A stretch of 64,000 bases of DNA from Spirochaeta isovalerica. Lineage in GTDB: Bacteria > Spirochaetota > Spirochaetia > DSM-2461. Below the pieces are notes generated by a model. It did not search any database. It saw nothing but the letters and a program-made list of their open reading frames with translations, and was not told where the DNA came from. A program made the position numbers and the translations under genes. Each line of letters begins with the position of its first letter. The first letter of the stretch is position 1. Below are positions 1 to 8,803 of the stretch, one piece after another. The stretch covers positions 124,001 through 188,000 of the forward strand of contig NZ_JACHGJ010000006.1 of assembly GCF_014207565.1 (NCBI RefSeq), written 5' to 3'.

Positions 1-370
1 CAATATTTTTGAGGGTATTGTGCATGGAGCAGTATTTCGCGGCGAGATCCTGCGATTTGAGGAATTTTTTGACAGTCTTTTCATCGTCCTTCTCTGCGCC
101 GAACACTTTGAATTCAATATCGATTGATTCTATAGAAGAGGGGATCTCATCCTTCTTTCTGCTGTCGACAGTGAGAGCCACTTTATCATAATCCAGTTTC
201 TTCTTATTGATGACATCGAGGAAAGTCGAATACATACAGGAAGCAAGGGCTGTGTGAAGCATTTCGTAAGGCCTCCATTCATCTTTTCCTACTTTAAGGG
301 TTTTTCCGTTGGAATTGACGCTGAGACCCTGAAACCCATCGCTGAATTCAATTGTAATTTTATTATCCAT
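1..370 (-). CDS. OsmC family protein, C-terminus cut by window edge
   Basis: This reading frame starts with ATG at 370 on the minus strand and stays open to base 1, so about 123 residues are visible and the end lies outside the window. It begins MDNKITIEF and carries the two cysteine regions typical of the OsmC/Ohr fold, LASCMYSTF near residue 46 and KYCSMHNTL near residue 116. Members of the family reduce organic or fatty-acid hydroperoxides with these cysteines, or are related stress proteins of unknown substrate. It diverges from hpt. The subfamily (OsmC, Ohr or YhfA-like) cannot be fixed from the fragment, although the short N-terminus favours the YhfA/OsmC-like group. Confidence 0.8.
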   Translation of the reverse strand, partial: MDNKITIEFSDGFQGLSVNSNGKTLKVGKDEWRPYEMLHTALASCMYSTFLDVINKKKLDYDKVALTVDSRKKDEIPSSIESIDIEFKVFGAEKDDEKTVKKFLKSQDLAAKYCSMHNTLKNI

Positions 371-452
371 ATATAGTAAACTCCTAATATTGATCTGTCT
401 TGTTGACAATATAACCATAGAAGTTGAGAATGGTGAAGGGAAAAAGTCCGCA

Positions 453-458
453 TAAGGA
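453..458 (+). promoter_or_regulatory. Ribosome binding site of hpt
   Basis: AAGGAG sits 7 bases before the hpt ATG at 466 and supports that start. A possible -35 TTGACA lies at 403-408, but no convincing -10 follows at normal spacing. Confidence 0.6.
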
Positions 459-465
459 GAATTAA

Positions 466-993
466 ATGAATTATCGTATTGAAGAATTGATTCCCGCCTC
501 TGCTCTGGCTGAAAAAGTCCGGGAAATGGGAGCGAAAATCGAAAAAGACTACAGGGACGCCGATGAGATCATTCTTGTAGGACTGCTGAGGGGATCAACT
601 GTTTTTCTTGCGGATCTGGCAAGGGAAATAGACCTCGATGCCAAGATAGATTTTATGGTGGTTTCGAGTTACGGCAATTCCATGAATTCTTCCCGGGAAG
701 TTAAAGTTAAAAAAGACCTCGAAGAAGATATCAAAGACAAACATGTGATAATAGTCGAGGATATCATCGATACGGGGTACACCCTGGAAAAAGTCCGGGA
801 ATATCTTCTTCTCAGGGAACCGGCTTCCCTGAAAATCTGTACGCTGCTGGACAAGCCGGAGAGACGGGAAGTAAACGTCCCCGTTGATTACGTGGGGTTC
901 TCCATTCCCGATGTTTTTGTCATCGGATATGGTATTGATTACGCCCAGAGGCACCGGAATCTCCCTTATGTGGGGAAAGTCATTATGGAGTAG
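466..993 (+). CDS. hpt: Hypoxanthine (guanine) phosphoribosyltransferase
   Basis: The 175-residue protein has the usual length for bacterial hypoxanthine phosphoribosyltransferase, which joins hypoxanthine or guanine to PRPP in cytoplasmic purine salvage. The PRPP-binding loop reads [11 protein letters not shown] from about residue 96, matching the family signature, and FMVVSSYG and the late region [14 protein letters not shown] are also family-like. The start at 466 has a strong AAGGAG site. It appears to be a single-gene unit that ends in a strong hairpin shared with the convergent GH94 gene. Confidence 0.93.
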   Translation: MNYRIEELIPASALAEKVREMGAKIEKDYRDADEIILVGLLRGSTVFLADLAREIDLDAKIDFMVVSSYGNSMNSSREVKVKKDLEEDIKDKHVIIVEDIIDTGYTLEKVREYLLLREPASLKICTLLDKPERREVNVPVDYVGFSIPDVFVIGYGIDYAQRHRNLPYVGKVIME

Positions 994-996
994 CGG

Positions 997-1040
997 AAGA
1001 GGTTCAATCGGCCGCCGATCGGCCGATCTGTGAACCTCTT
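997..1040. terminator. Bidirectional hairpin terminator between hpt and the GH94 gene
   Basis: AAGAGGTTCA (997-1006) pairs perfectly with TGAACCTCTT (1031-1040), and inside it ATCGGCC (1007-1013) pairs with GGCCGAT (1021-1027). It lies between convergent stop codons and overlaps the stop of the GH94 gene. T-runs are short. Confidence 0.7.
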
Positions 1041-3459
1041 ATTCTCCGATTACTGCTTCTACAGTTATTTCCCCGTCATTAATGTAATTTGCCGAGGGAA
1101 TGACAACCCCCTTGATTTTCTCTCCGTTAACAGTCAGGCTCTTAACCCCTTTGCTCAGATGACGGGGGTTTTTAACAGTAATTCTGTATGTTTTTCCCCT
1201 GAACCGGCGCACGGTCTTAAATCCATCCCATTCCGCCGGGATACAGGGATTCACAGACAGACCGTTCAGTTCGGGCTTGATTCCGAGAATATATTTGGTT
1301 CCCGCCTGATACATCCATGAAGCCGTTCCCGAGAGCCAGCTGTTTCTTCCCAGTCCGAACTGGGGATGTTCATCTCCCAGAATGTTCTGGGCATAGCAGT
1401 AAGGTTCGACTTCGTATTCTTCGATTATCTCGTTTTTCGCCGCCGGGTTTATCTGGCTGTAATATTCAAATGCCCGGTTTCCGTTTCCATTGATGGTTTC
1501 GGCGATGATCACCCAGGGATTGGAATGGAGAAATATGCCACCGTTTTCTTTGGCTCCCGGCCTGTAGGTCGTCACTCCTCCGACTTCGGGATCGAACTTT
1601 TCGTATCCGGGAGTGCTCAGTTTGATTCCCTTCGATGTATTGAGGTGCCGGTAAACAGAATCCAGAGCTTTGTCTCTTTTCTCTCCCTCGGCGAATCCGC
1701 TTATGACAGGCCATGATTGACCATTTGTAAAAATCTTCCCTTTATCATTTTCTACCGACCCGAGAGGTTTTCCCTTATGATCATAGTACCTTCTGTACCA
1801 TTCCCCATCCCAGCCTTCGCGGTTCACTATATCCTTCATCGAAGTGTACCAATCTTTGTATAAATCAGCGTCCCGGTCTCCGATCTCTTCACAGACCGGG
1901 ATGATTTCTCTCAGGGCCACTCCGAACTGGCTGGCGATAAAGAGGCTTTCGGCGCCGATGGGCAGGTTGACCGTATCGTTCCAGTCGGCGAATCCCAGCA
2001 ATGGCAATCCGTGCGAACCCCGGTTCTCCCAGGTGAAATTCAATCCTCTTTTCAGGTGTTCCAGAACTGTTCCCTTCTCCACAGGCAGTCCGGCTTTATC
2101 TTTGTCATAAAAAGGGAACTCTTTTTTCAGAAATGTCAGATCTCCCGTTTCCTTCAAATATTCGCAAACGGCGAGAATGATCCAGAGATGGTCGTCGCCG
2201 TAATAATCGGCTCTGTCTTCTTCCTCCCGGGAATCACCCCCGTTGGCTTCCATCGTCAGGGGGAAAAACTGATGCATGGCCGAACCGTTTCTTTTCTGAG
2301 TGGACAGCAGCTTTCCTATCAGTTCCGCAGCCTCATCGGGTATCTGTGAAAGAACACCCATAACATCCTGAGAACTGTCCCGGAATCCCAGACCTCTGGC
2401 TCCCAGGCCAAGCTGATAAAGAGAGAGATAACGGGACCAGTTTTTAGTCATATAGCATTGTCGCGGATTATGGATGTTTATCATGGAATTGAATGAAGGG
2501 GAGGGTGTTTCCGTCTGCATGACAGAGAGGAAGCCCTCCCAGTACCGGGAGAGTTCGCGAAAGGCAGCATCGACATTTTCTTCTTTCCGGTAGTATTCAA
2601 TTTCATTCAGCTCTTTTGAAATATCGCCCGTCTGGCCGAGTTGGGTAATAAGCCTTTCTGATTCGCCCGGCTCAAGAGGACCCATATGATGGAGCAATGC
2701 CCCGATATTATCTCCCCTGAGTGCACAGGTGGAGCTCAGTTCTTTATTATGAAGAGACCGGGGATCCTGCCAGCTTCCGTAACCGCCGTTACCAAGGAAA
2801 AGGCTTCTGTCTGTTTCAAATGAGGAAACCGGCCGGTTGCTGGTAAGATAGTTGACAGCTCTATCTTTCATCATATAAGCGGCCTGTCCGAGAACAACTA
2901 ATCCTTCTTTCCGGTCCAGGACCATACTCTCCATAGTCTGGGGAGCCCAATCGGCATTGGTAAACTGTTTCAGAGCATCGAAGTGGGTGTACTCGACAAC
3001 GGGGATTATATCGATTTCCTGTTTCTCCGGGCTTTTGTTTGTTACTTTTATGCTCCGGATGATTCGTCTGCTTCCCCTGGGAGAGAAAATCAGTATTTCC
3101 ACTTCAATGCCTTTATAAACTGTTGACCAGCGGTTATAGCCGAGGCCGACGGCACAGCGGAAATCTTCCGTTTCCTTTAAAACGGGAGTATAGAAGGGAC
3201 TGAAAATGTCGTATTCTCCATTTTCCCTGTGCAGGCGAATATAAAGGGTCTCTCCATTCATCTGGGAGAGTGGAATCTGGGGAATATATTTCGTTATGCG
3301 GTTTAATGCCGGATCTCCCGCGCAGATGACCCCACCGCCCGTATGGTCAACAAAACCGCCGAACTCCAGAGTTCCGATATAATTGATCCATTTTGTCGGG
3401 GTTTTGGGAGTTGTAATAATATATTCTTTCTTTTCATCCAGGAAATATCCGCAATTCAT
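1039..3459 (-). CDS. GH94 family disaccharide phosphorylase (cellobiose/chitobiose phosphorylase-like)
   Basis: The 806-residue protein matches GH94 phosphorylases in length and order: an N-terminal beta-sandwich opening YFLDEKKEYIITTPKTPTKW, a linker, an (alpha/alpha)6 catalytic barrel and a C-terminal jelly-roll cap. The barrel shows GLGFRDSSQDVMGVL and the general acid motif FADWNDTVN. VKENGGIF-type and NPWVIIAET motifs follow, and the last part reads GVKSLTVNGEKIKG. The family splits beta-linked disaccharides with phosphate in the cytoplasm, giving a sugar 1-phosphate and saving ATP. Substrate is uncertain: cellobiose, laminaribiose and diacetylchitobiose enzymes share these motifs. There is no signal peptide and no transporter beside it. 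The start has AAAGGAG upstream. Confidence 0.85.
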   Translation of the reverse strand: MNCGYFLDEKKEYIITTPKTPTKWINYIGTLEFGGFVDHTGGGVICAGDPALNRITKYIPQIPLSQMNGETLYIRLHRENGEYDIFSPFYTPVLKETEDFRCAVGLGYNRWSTVYKGIEVEILIFSPRGSRRIIRSIKVTNKSPEKQEIDIIPVVEYTHFDALKQFTNADWAPQTMESMVLDRKEGLVVLGQAAYMMKDRAVNYLTSNRPVSSFETDRSLFLGNGGYGSWQDPRSLHNKELSSTCALRGDNIGALLHHMGPLEPGESERLITQLGQTGDISKELNEIEYYRKEENVDAAFRELSRYWEGFLSVMQTETPSPSFNSMINIHNPRQCYMTKNWSRYLSLYQLGLGARGLGFRDSSQDVMGVLSQIPDEAAELIGKLLSTQKRNGSAMHQFFPLTMEANGGDSREEEDRADYYGDDHLWIILAVCEYLKETGDLTFLKKEFPFYDKDKAGLPVEKGTVLEHLKRGLNFTWENRGSHGLPLLGFADWNDTVNLPIGAESLFIASQFGVALREIIPVCEEIGDRDADLYKDWYTSMKDIVNREGWDGEWYRRYYDHKGKPLGSVENDKGKIFTNGQSWPVISGFAEGEKRDKALDSVYRHLNTSKGIKLSTPGYEKFDPEVGGVTTYRPGAKENGGIFLHSNPWVIIAETINGNGNRAFEYYSQINPAAKNEIIEEYEVEPYCYAQNILGDEHPQFGLGRNSWLSGTASWMYQAGTKYILGIKPELNGLSVNPCIPAEWDGFKTVRRFRGKTYRITVKNPRHLSKGVKSLTVNGEKIKGVVIPSANYINDGEITVEAVIGE

Positions 3460-3537
3460 TTATCTCTCCTTTGGCTTGGTTGAAGGAATCAACTAACCAA
3501 AGTTATCATGAAAAACGGATATCTGTCAAAGAGGAAA

Positions 3538-5799
3538 TCAGTTCAGTTCTTCGATACTGGAATTGAGGATATCCACATTTCTCAGGTTTTCTTCAACAAC
3601 TTCCTGAATGTGGGCCATAAAGCGGTAAAGCTCAGTCGACTGGTCCTTCTGACCGGAAAGGATTTCCGTAATATTGAGAAAGAGACTGCGGATGTCCTCC
3701 ATGGTTCCGGCGACAGCTATATCGGCTTTACGGCTTTCTTCCGAAAGGTGCTGAATGATACGCGTATCGTTGAGAAGACCTTGTACTGATTGTGAAATGG
3801 CTGCCGATTCTTTTTTCTGTTTGTTCAGTCTGTCAGTCATCGACTTTATCTTTTCTGTGGAGACTTTGGTATTCTCAATGATATTTGTCAGCGAGCCTGA
3901 CACTTTCTCAGAGAGCTCGCGGCTGTTCCCTATGGAGTCTTTCATATCTTCAATTTTCTGAAAACTGCTGTCCAACCGCTCTTTCGAAGCTGATGAAAGT
4001 GTTCGGATTTCTCCGGCTACCACGGAAAATCCCGCTCCTGCCGTTCCCGCCCGCGCCGCTTCGATAGCTGCGTTGATAGAGAGGAGAGAAGTCTTTTCCG
4101 TTATATCTTCAATGGCGGTGAGAACATCGCTGATGAAGGTGCTGTACTCCGAAACTTCGACAATCGATTTATTCGATTCTTTAATGATCCGGGTGCTGCT
4201 GCCGGCCATTTCGGAAAGCGCGTCGGCACTCTGCTTCGTATCTTCGGCGAACTGCAGTATTTCCGTTAAGTGGTCATTGAGGCTGTTGATCGTCGAAGAC
4301 ACTTTTTTGACGGCTTCCGACTGATTGTTTATGGATGCCGGAATTTTTTCCGCGGAGGTTTTCGCCCTCTCCTCCATTTCGACGATAACTTGTTTCAGCT
4401 CCGATACGCGATTGAAAACTTCAGCAGAAATCTGTTCATTCTGATCGGCGCTCTCTTCAATCTTTTCACTTGTGGAGGATACTTTTTCTTCTATCTGCCG
4501 GCTCGATTTAACGAGCGTACGCGATACCTCCCGTATCCTGTTTATCAATTCCTGCTGCTGACTGTTTTTCTTATCCAGTTCCATTGCCGTTTTTTTCGCC
4601 GCGAGCGATTCTCTGGTTTGACGGATTGCCAATGTAAAAAAGATAAATCCCACAAGACTCAAAAACCCGTAAGCCGTCAGATAAGCATAGGGCAGCCGGC
4701 TTTGGAGAATGTAGAGAATGTCGTGACCGGAAGCCCCGATCACCGCCATGAAGGCTAAAAGAAGGGGAATGGCGTTTTTGTTCTTCCTGAAAAAAATCGA
4801 TATGACAAGAATGGTAACATTAAAGAGGATAGCGGGTAGAAAAACAAGCTGCATAACCGGACTGTAAACGATATCGATTGCCTCTTTCGATCCTCTGGTC
4901 ATGAAAATGACCGTTAGACCCGTACCTATGATTAAAGGAAGAAATTTTCGTATCCTGTTTTCCTTAAGAATGCCTGTATATTCAGTCACGAAGTACATGG
5001 AAAGGAGAGCCAGCCAGGTAAAACCCGTTTTCGAGAACATTTTCAACACAACTTCCGGAGCGGAATCATGGCTGAGAGTAATTTCAAAATAGGACAAAGT
5101 GAAACTGAGGCACATCAGGGCGAAATAGATATAGTTCATGTCTCGCAGTCCGCCGAGAACTCCGTAGAGAATAAAAAAGAAAAAGAGAAACACCGCGAGG
5201 AATGACGCGCCCTGGATGAGATATATACCGGCCAGATTGCGGTTGAATGCGAGCCTTGATCCTTCTCTGAATGAAGTAATGGTAAAGGGGGACATGGCTG
5301 CTGATTCAAAGAGCGGATATGCCTGAATCATTATTGTATTCGTCTGTCCCTTCGGGAGAATCATATGGGAAGGCAGGAGGATGTTGAAAGAAGCATAGGC
5401 ATGAGAATTGTAATTCCCTTCTGCATAGGTTCCGTTTCTGAATATGTCATTCCCGTTGAGATAGACGATATAGGGATAATCAATCGGGCCGAGCATAAGT
5501 GAAAGGCCATCTGATTCAACAGGGGATTTCAAACTGAATTGAGCGGCAAAAGTAAACATTTTTCTGCCCTTGCCGTCTCCGGTGTTTATGGTTTCCCCAT
5601 GGTAGGGGGTAAAGGTATAATCGATTGAGCGGGGAAGTGTTTCCGGATTGAAGTTTTCCACTTTCAGAAAAACATCATTGAGAACGGCCGGTCCCTGTTG
5701 AGCATCGACGATAGTCTGCCCTGACAGGAGAAAAAACGGAGATAGGGAAATAATAAGAATTAATAGATTACGTCGGAACATCAGGTGCCTCATTCTCAT
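3538..5799 (-). CDS. 7TM-DISM receptor fused to methyl-accepting chemotaxis domain
   Basis: This 753-residue membrane protein starts with a signal peptide (residues 1 to about 28, ending LSGQ). A periplasmic beta-rich sensor region of about 160 residues follows, then seven hydrophobic segments (about 180-390), a coiled coil and a cytoplasmic chemotaxis signalling domain. The hairpin tip near residues 565-600 reads SLLSINAAIEAARAG, followed by GAGFSVVAGEIRTLS, the CheA/CheW contact region. 7TM-DISM proteins sense small molecules outside the membrane. Coupling one to a chemotaxis output is seen in spirochaetes and relatives. The ligand is unknown, and no che genes are nearby. Confidence 0.85.
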   Translation of the reverse strand: MRMRHLMFRRNLLILIISLSPFFLLSGQTIVDAQQGPAVLNDVFLKVENFNPETLPRSIDYTFTPYHGETINTGDGKGRKMFTFAAQFSLKSPVESDGLSLMLGPIDYPYIVYLNGNDIFRNGTYAEGNYNSHAYASFNILLPSHMILPKGQTNTIMIQAYPLFESAAMSPFTITSFREGSRLAFNRNLAGIYLIQGASFLAVFLFFFFILYGVLGGLRDMNYIYFALMCLSFTLSYFEITLSHDSAPEVVLKMFSKTGFTWLALLSMYFVTEYTGILKENRIRKFLPLIIGTGLTVIFMTRGSKEAIDIVYSPVMQLVFLPAILFNVTILVISIFFRKNKNAIPLLLAFMAVIGASGHDILYILQSRLPYAYLTAYGFLSLVGFIFFTLAIRQTRESLAAKKTAMELDKKNSQQQELINRIREVSRTLVKSSRQIEEKVSSTSEKIEESADQNEQISAEVFNRVSELKQVIVEMEERAKTSAEKIPASINNQSEAVKKVSSTINSLNDHLTEILQFAEDTKQSADALSEMAGSSTRIIKESNKSIVEVSEYSTFISDVLTAIEDITEKTSLLSINAAIEAARAGTAGAGFSVVAGEIRTLSSASKERLDSSFQKIEDMKDSIGNSRELSEKVSGSLTNIIENTKVSTEKIKSMTDRLNKQKKESAAISQSVQGLLNDTRIIQHLSEESRKADIAVAGTMEDIRSLFLNITEILSGQKDQSTELYRFMAHIQEVVEENLRNVDILNSSIEELN

Positions 5800-5853
5800 G
5801 ATAATTGCCTCTCAATCATAGAAAATTCCTTTTGCAAAAACAAGTATAAAAAA

Positions 5854-6801
5854 TTATAGATAGCTGCTTAGCGATCCTTTATTTCCTTTGTTGAACCATT
5901 CAGTAATCAATTTGCGGGAAATGGAAAAGGATGACGGCAACTTGTGAGTCCCCTTTTGCAGACCTTCTATGATATCTTCTCTGCTGAACCATCGGGCATC
6001 CTCCAGCTCATTATGGTCAACAACTATGTCTCCCTCATCCGCCTCGGCGAAATACCCCAGCATCAGGGTGTAGGGGAAGGGCCAGGGCTGCGAAGAATGG
6101 TACTCAGTCGATCTGACATGAATCCCCGTCTCCTCGAATACTTCCCTTACGACAGCATCTTCCAGCGATTCGCCGTGATCCACATATCCGGCCACAATGG
6201 AATACATTCCCTCGGGCCAGCCGGCTTTCCGGGCCAGAAGGCATTTGTCATCTCTTGTCACGACAACGATGACGGCCGGATCCGTGCGGGGATAATGGGG
6301 CGTCGCGCACGTCCCCTTTGAACAGTATCGCGCCTGTCCCATTTCTGCTGTTTCCGTAGCGGACCCGCACTTTCCGCAGAATCTGTGGTTCCGATGCCAG
6401 GAGACCAGAGCATTGGCATAGGCGATCAGGGCTCCTGTCCAGTCTTTCACATCGATACGGCTTTTTCTCAGATGTGTGAAGGCCGCCCCTTCGGGGAGGT
6501 TTATTTTCTGACCGTGAAAATCCAGATCAAGTGCGAAATATACAAGATTATCCTTTTTACCCAGGAGGTAACAGAATTCCTTATTGATAGTCTTTAATCC
6601 CGTATCTTTGAAAGTCAGAAGAACCGGTGAAACGGCATTATCTTCCCTGAGAAGGTTTTCCTCCCCTTTGATAAGGAGAAACCTTGCTTCGGGAGATTCG
6701 GTTAGGCTTGTGAAATGATCATGGTTCTCCCGGACTCCGGGCATCCGGTCCAGACCGGAAGAGGTCAGATAATTGAAGGAGGACTTTGAAAGATTATCCA
6801 T
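5854..6801 (-). CDS. nudC: NAD(+)/NADH diphosphatase, Nudix
   Basis: The 315-residue protein has the full NudC plan: an N-terminal domain, a zinc ribbon (C142, C145, C160, C165), and a Nudix box from G205 to I227 (GYVDHGESLEDAVVREVFEE then TGI). The NudC-specific SQPWPFP motif follows at 237-243. NudC hydrolyses NADH to NMNH and AMP and removes NAD caps from RNA in the cytoplasm. A perfect 16-base palindrome lies just upstream of the start at 6806-6821. It diverges from the parvulin gene. Confidence 0.93.
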   Translation of the reverse strand: MDNLSKSSFNYLTSSGLDRMPGVRENHDHFTSLTESPEARFLLIKGEENLLREDNAVSPVLLTFKDTGLKTINKEFCYLLGKKDNLVYFALDLDFHGQKINLPEGAAFTHLRKSRIDVKDWTGALIAYANALVSWHRNHRFCGKCGSATETAEMGQARYCSKGTCATPHYPRTDPAVIVVVTRDDKCLLARKAGWPEGMYSIVAGYVDHGESLEDAVVREVFEETGIHVRSTEYHSSQPWPFPYTLMLGYFAEADEGDIVVDHNELEDARWFSREDIIEGLQKGTHKLPSSFSISRKLITEWFNKGNKGSLSSYL

Positions 6802-6805
6802 GGCA

Positions 6806-6821
6806 GACAGTATATACTGTC
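6806..6821. promoter_or_regulatory. Perfect 16-bp palindrome between nudC and ppiC
   Basis: GACAGTATATACTGTC is a perfect inverted repeat beginning 5 bases upstream of the nudC ATG and 64 bases upstream of ppiC. It looks like a dimeric repressor site, but I cannot name the regulator. The half-sites are in the opposite order to a classical LexA box. Confidence 0.35.
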
Positions 6822-6884
6822 CTTTAAAGTTGTAATAGAATATTCGGGAAAAAACAGCAAACAGAACGAAAGGATTTAAGTTGT

Positions 6885-7163
6885 ATGGAATGGAGAGCCA
6901 GCCACATTCTGGTGGCGGAAAAAGAGAAGGCGAAAAAAATTCTGGAGCAATTAGAGAACGGCGCCGATTTCGCTGAACTGGCTATGGAGCATTCGACCTG
7001 CTCCAGCGCCTTCAAAGGGGGCGATCTGGGGTGGTTCGGTCCGGGGAAAATGGTTTTGCAGTTTGAACTGGCCGCAAAAAGGCTGAAGGAGCCGGGAGAC
7101 CTGAGCAAGGTTGTGCAGACCCAGTTCGGCTTTCATATTATCAAGCTGACGGGAAAGCGTTAG
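6885..7163 (+). CDS. ppiC: Parvulin-type peptidyl-prolyl cis-trans isomerase
   Basis: This 92-residue protein is a free-standing parvulin domain the size of E. coli PpiC (93 residues) and has no signal peptide, so it should act in the cytoplasm. It opens WRASHILVAEKEKA and contains the family blocks GADFAELAMEHSTC, GGDLGWFGPGKMV and QTQFGFHIIKL. The family isomerises peptide bonds before proline during folding. AAAGGA at 6869-6874 precedes the ATG. Confidence 0.9.
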   Translation: MEWRASHILVAEKEKAKKILEQLENGADFAELAMEHSTCSSAFKGGDLGWFGPGKMVLQFELAAKRLKEPGDLSKVVQTQFGFHIIKLTGKR

Positions 7164-7283
7164 AGATGAGGCAGTTGCGGCCCGATTCTTTTGCCCTATA
7201 AAGCAACTGATCAACTCTACTTCTCTCTCATATGAACCACTAAAACATTGTAAGTTTTACCGGCGGGATTTACACTTATAAAA

Positions 7284-7859
7284 GTGAATAAAACTTTTTT
7301 TTGCCTAGCGGTGCTTATGTCATTCAATTCGATATTTGCCGACGATCTGTATTTTCTCATAGATGACTTTTCCGGAGACAAATTCCGATTGAACCGCTCC
7401 TGGGAAGGATTCACCGATCAGGTTATGGGTGGTGTATCAGAAATCTCCATTTCCCGGATATCAAGGCAAAATGAGCCCTTTGTCAGGATGTCCGGAGAAG
7501 TTTCTCTTGAAAACAACGGCGGATTTATCCAGATAAGGCATATGCTTTCCGAGCCTTTCAAACCCTTTGACGGATCTGATTATCAAGGGATTCGCCTGAA
7601 AGTGAGGGGTCGGGGCGATGGTTATTATATTTTCCTGAGAACCACAGCGACTGTTTTTCCATGGAAATTTTACAAGTCGGAAATAATGCTGGAAGAGACC
7701 TGGTCTACTGTCGATCTGCCCTGGAGTTCCTTTTCAGAGGGGGATTACGGGACACTGAGAGCTTTCAGACCCGATAAACTGAAAAGCCTGGCCATTGTGG
7801 CGTACGGAAAGGAATTCACCGCTCAGATTGATATTTCAGAAATAGGATTGTACAAATGA
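7284..7859 (+). CDS. CIA30-family secreted protein
   Basis: The 191-residue protein has a probable signal peptide (MNKTFFCLAVLMSFNSIFAD) and then a CIA30-type beta-sandwich with IDDFSGD, WEGFTDQVMGGVS and GYYIFLRTTATVFPWKFYKS. CIA30 domains occur in complex I assembly factors and in many bacterial proteins whose role is not settled; they resemble carbohydrate-binding sandwiches. Its stop overlaps the next start as ATGA at 7856-7859, so the two are translationally coupled. A function in complex I assembly should not be assumed, because no complex I genes are present. Confidence 0.7.
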   Translation: MNKTFFCLAVLMSFNSIFADDLYFLIDDFSGDKFRLNRSWEGFTDQVMGGVSEISISRISRQNEPFVRMSGEVSLENNGGFIQIRHMLSEPFKPFDGSDYQGIRLKVRGRGDGYYIFLRTTATVFPWKFYKSEIMLEETWSTVDLPWSSFSEGDYGTLRAFRPDKLKSLAIVAYGKEFTAQIDISEIGLYK

Positions 7860-8803
7860 AAAAAATTAAAGTCGGCGTCAGCAGCTGCCTGCTCGGAAAC
7901 AATGTCCGCTATAACGGACAGCATCAGCTGGATCATTTCATTCGCGATACTTTAGGCCAGTGGTGCGAATTCGTACCGGTCTGCCCGGAAGTCGAATGCG
8001 GTCTTCCCATACCCCGCGAATCCATGAGGCTGGTCGGCGATGTTAACAATCCCCGATTGATGACGGGAAAAACGGGAATAGATCATACAGAAAAGATGAA
8101 ATCCTGGATCGAAGGGAAACTTCCCGAACTGGAGAGGGAGGAACTGGTCGCTTTCGTTTTCAAAACGAAAAGCCCGTCGAGCGGAATGCGGAAAATCAAA
8201 ATTTACAATGAACAGGGCGAAAGAATCAGTTTTAACGGGATTGGAATGTTTGCGAGGGCTTTTATGGAGCGGTTTCCCGACATCCCGGTTGAAGATGAAG
8301 GGCGTCTTTGTGATCCCGGTTTGAGAGAGCAGTTCATCGAGACCATATTTGTTCTTCAGCGCTGGCGCGATGCTGTAAAAGCCGGAACGGCTAAGGCTGT
8401 TGTGGATTTTCATACAAAGCATAAATACACATTTATGGCCCACAGTCCTCAAAAGCTGAAAGAGCTGGGAAAGTTGACAGCCCGGGCTGGCACCGTCAAA
8501 CCGGAAGAGCTTGTTGAGGAATACCGTACGGTTCTGCACAAACTGCTCAAAGAGAAGAAAGACAGGAAGAAGAACTATAATGTCATTCTTCATATTATGG
8601 GATATTTCAAAAATCACCTGACCGCCGGTGAAAAGGATGAACTTCTTAAAGAAGCCCAACTGTACTATGACGGAATCTCCCCGGTCATCGTTCCGCTTAC
8701 TTTGTTAAAACACTATACGATGAAATATGAGGAGCCCTATCTGCTGGAACAGTATTACCTGAACCCTCATCCGGTGGAACTGGGACTTCTGAATCATGTC
8801 TGA
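7856..8803 (+). CDS. DUF523-DUF1722 fusion protein (TudS/YbgA-like)
   Basis: The first half (about residues 1-145) is a DUF523 domain opening KVGVSSCLLGNNVRYNG with C11, then VCPEVECGLPIPRESMRL. DUF523 includes the iron-sulfur 2-thiouracil desulfidase TudS, in which three cysteines hold the cluster. The second half is DUF1722 (YbgA-like), with KNYNVILHIMGYFKNHL and HPVELGLLNHV. The 315-residue fusion is a common arrangement. The enzymatic role of the fused form is not established. The gene overlaps its CIA30 partner by 4 bases and runs 10 bases into the convergent RocB-like gene. Confidence 0.8.
   Translation: MKKIKVGVSSCLLGNNVRYNGQHQLDHFIRDTLGQWCEFVPVCPEVECGLPIPRESMRLVGDVNNPRLMTGKTGIDHTEKMKSWIEGKLPELEREELVAFVFKTKSPSSGMRKIKIYNEQGERISFNGIGMFARAFMERFPDIPVEDEGRLCDPGLREQFIETIFVLQRWRDAVKAGTAKAVVDFHTKHKYTFMAHSPQKLKELGKLTARAGTVKPEELVEEYRTVLHKLLKEKKDRKKNYNVILHIMGYFKNHLTAGEKDELLKEAQLYYDGISPVIVPLTLLKHYTMKYEEPYLLEQYYLNPHPVELGLLNHV

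Noticed and set aside
6806-6821. LexA (SOS) box
   Set aside because: The LexA box is CTGT-N8-ACAG; here the half-sites are reversed (ACAG then CTGT).
7284-7859. Complex I assembly factor
   Set aside because: The CIA30 domain is present, but the protein appears secreted and no complex I genes are in the window.
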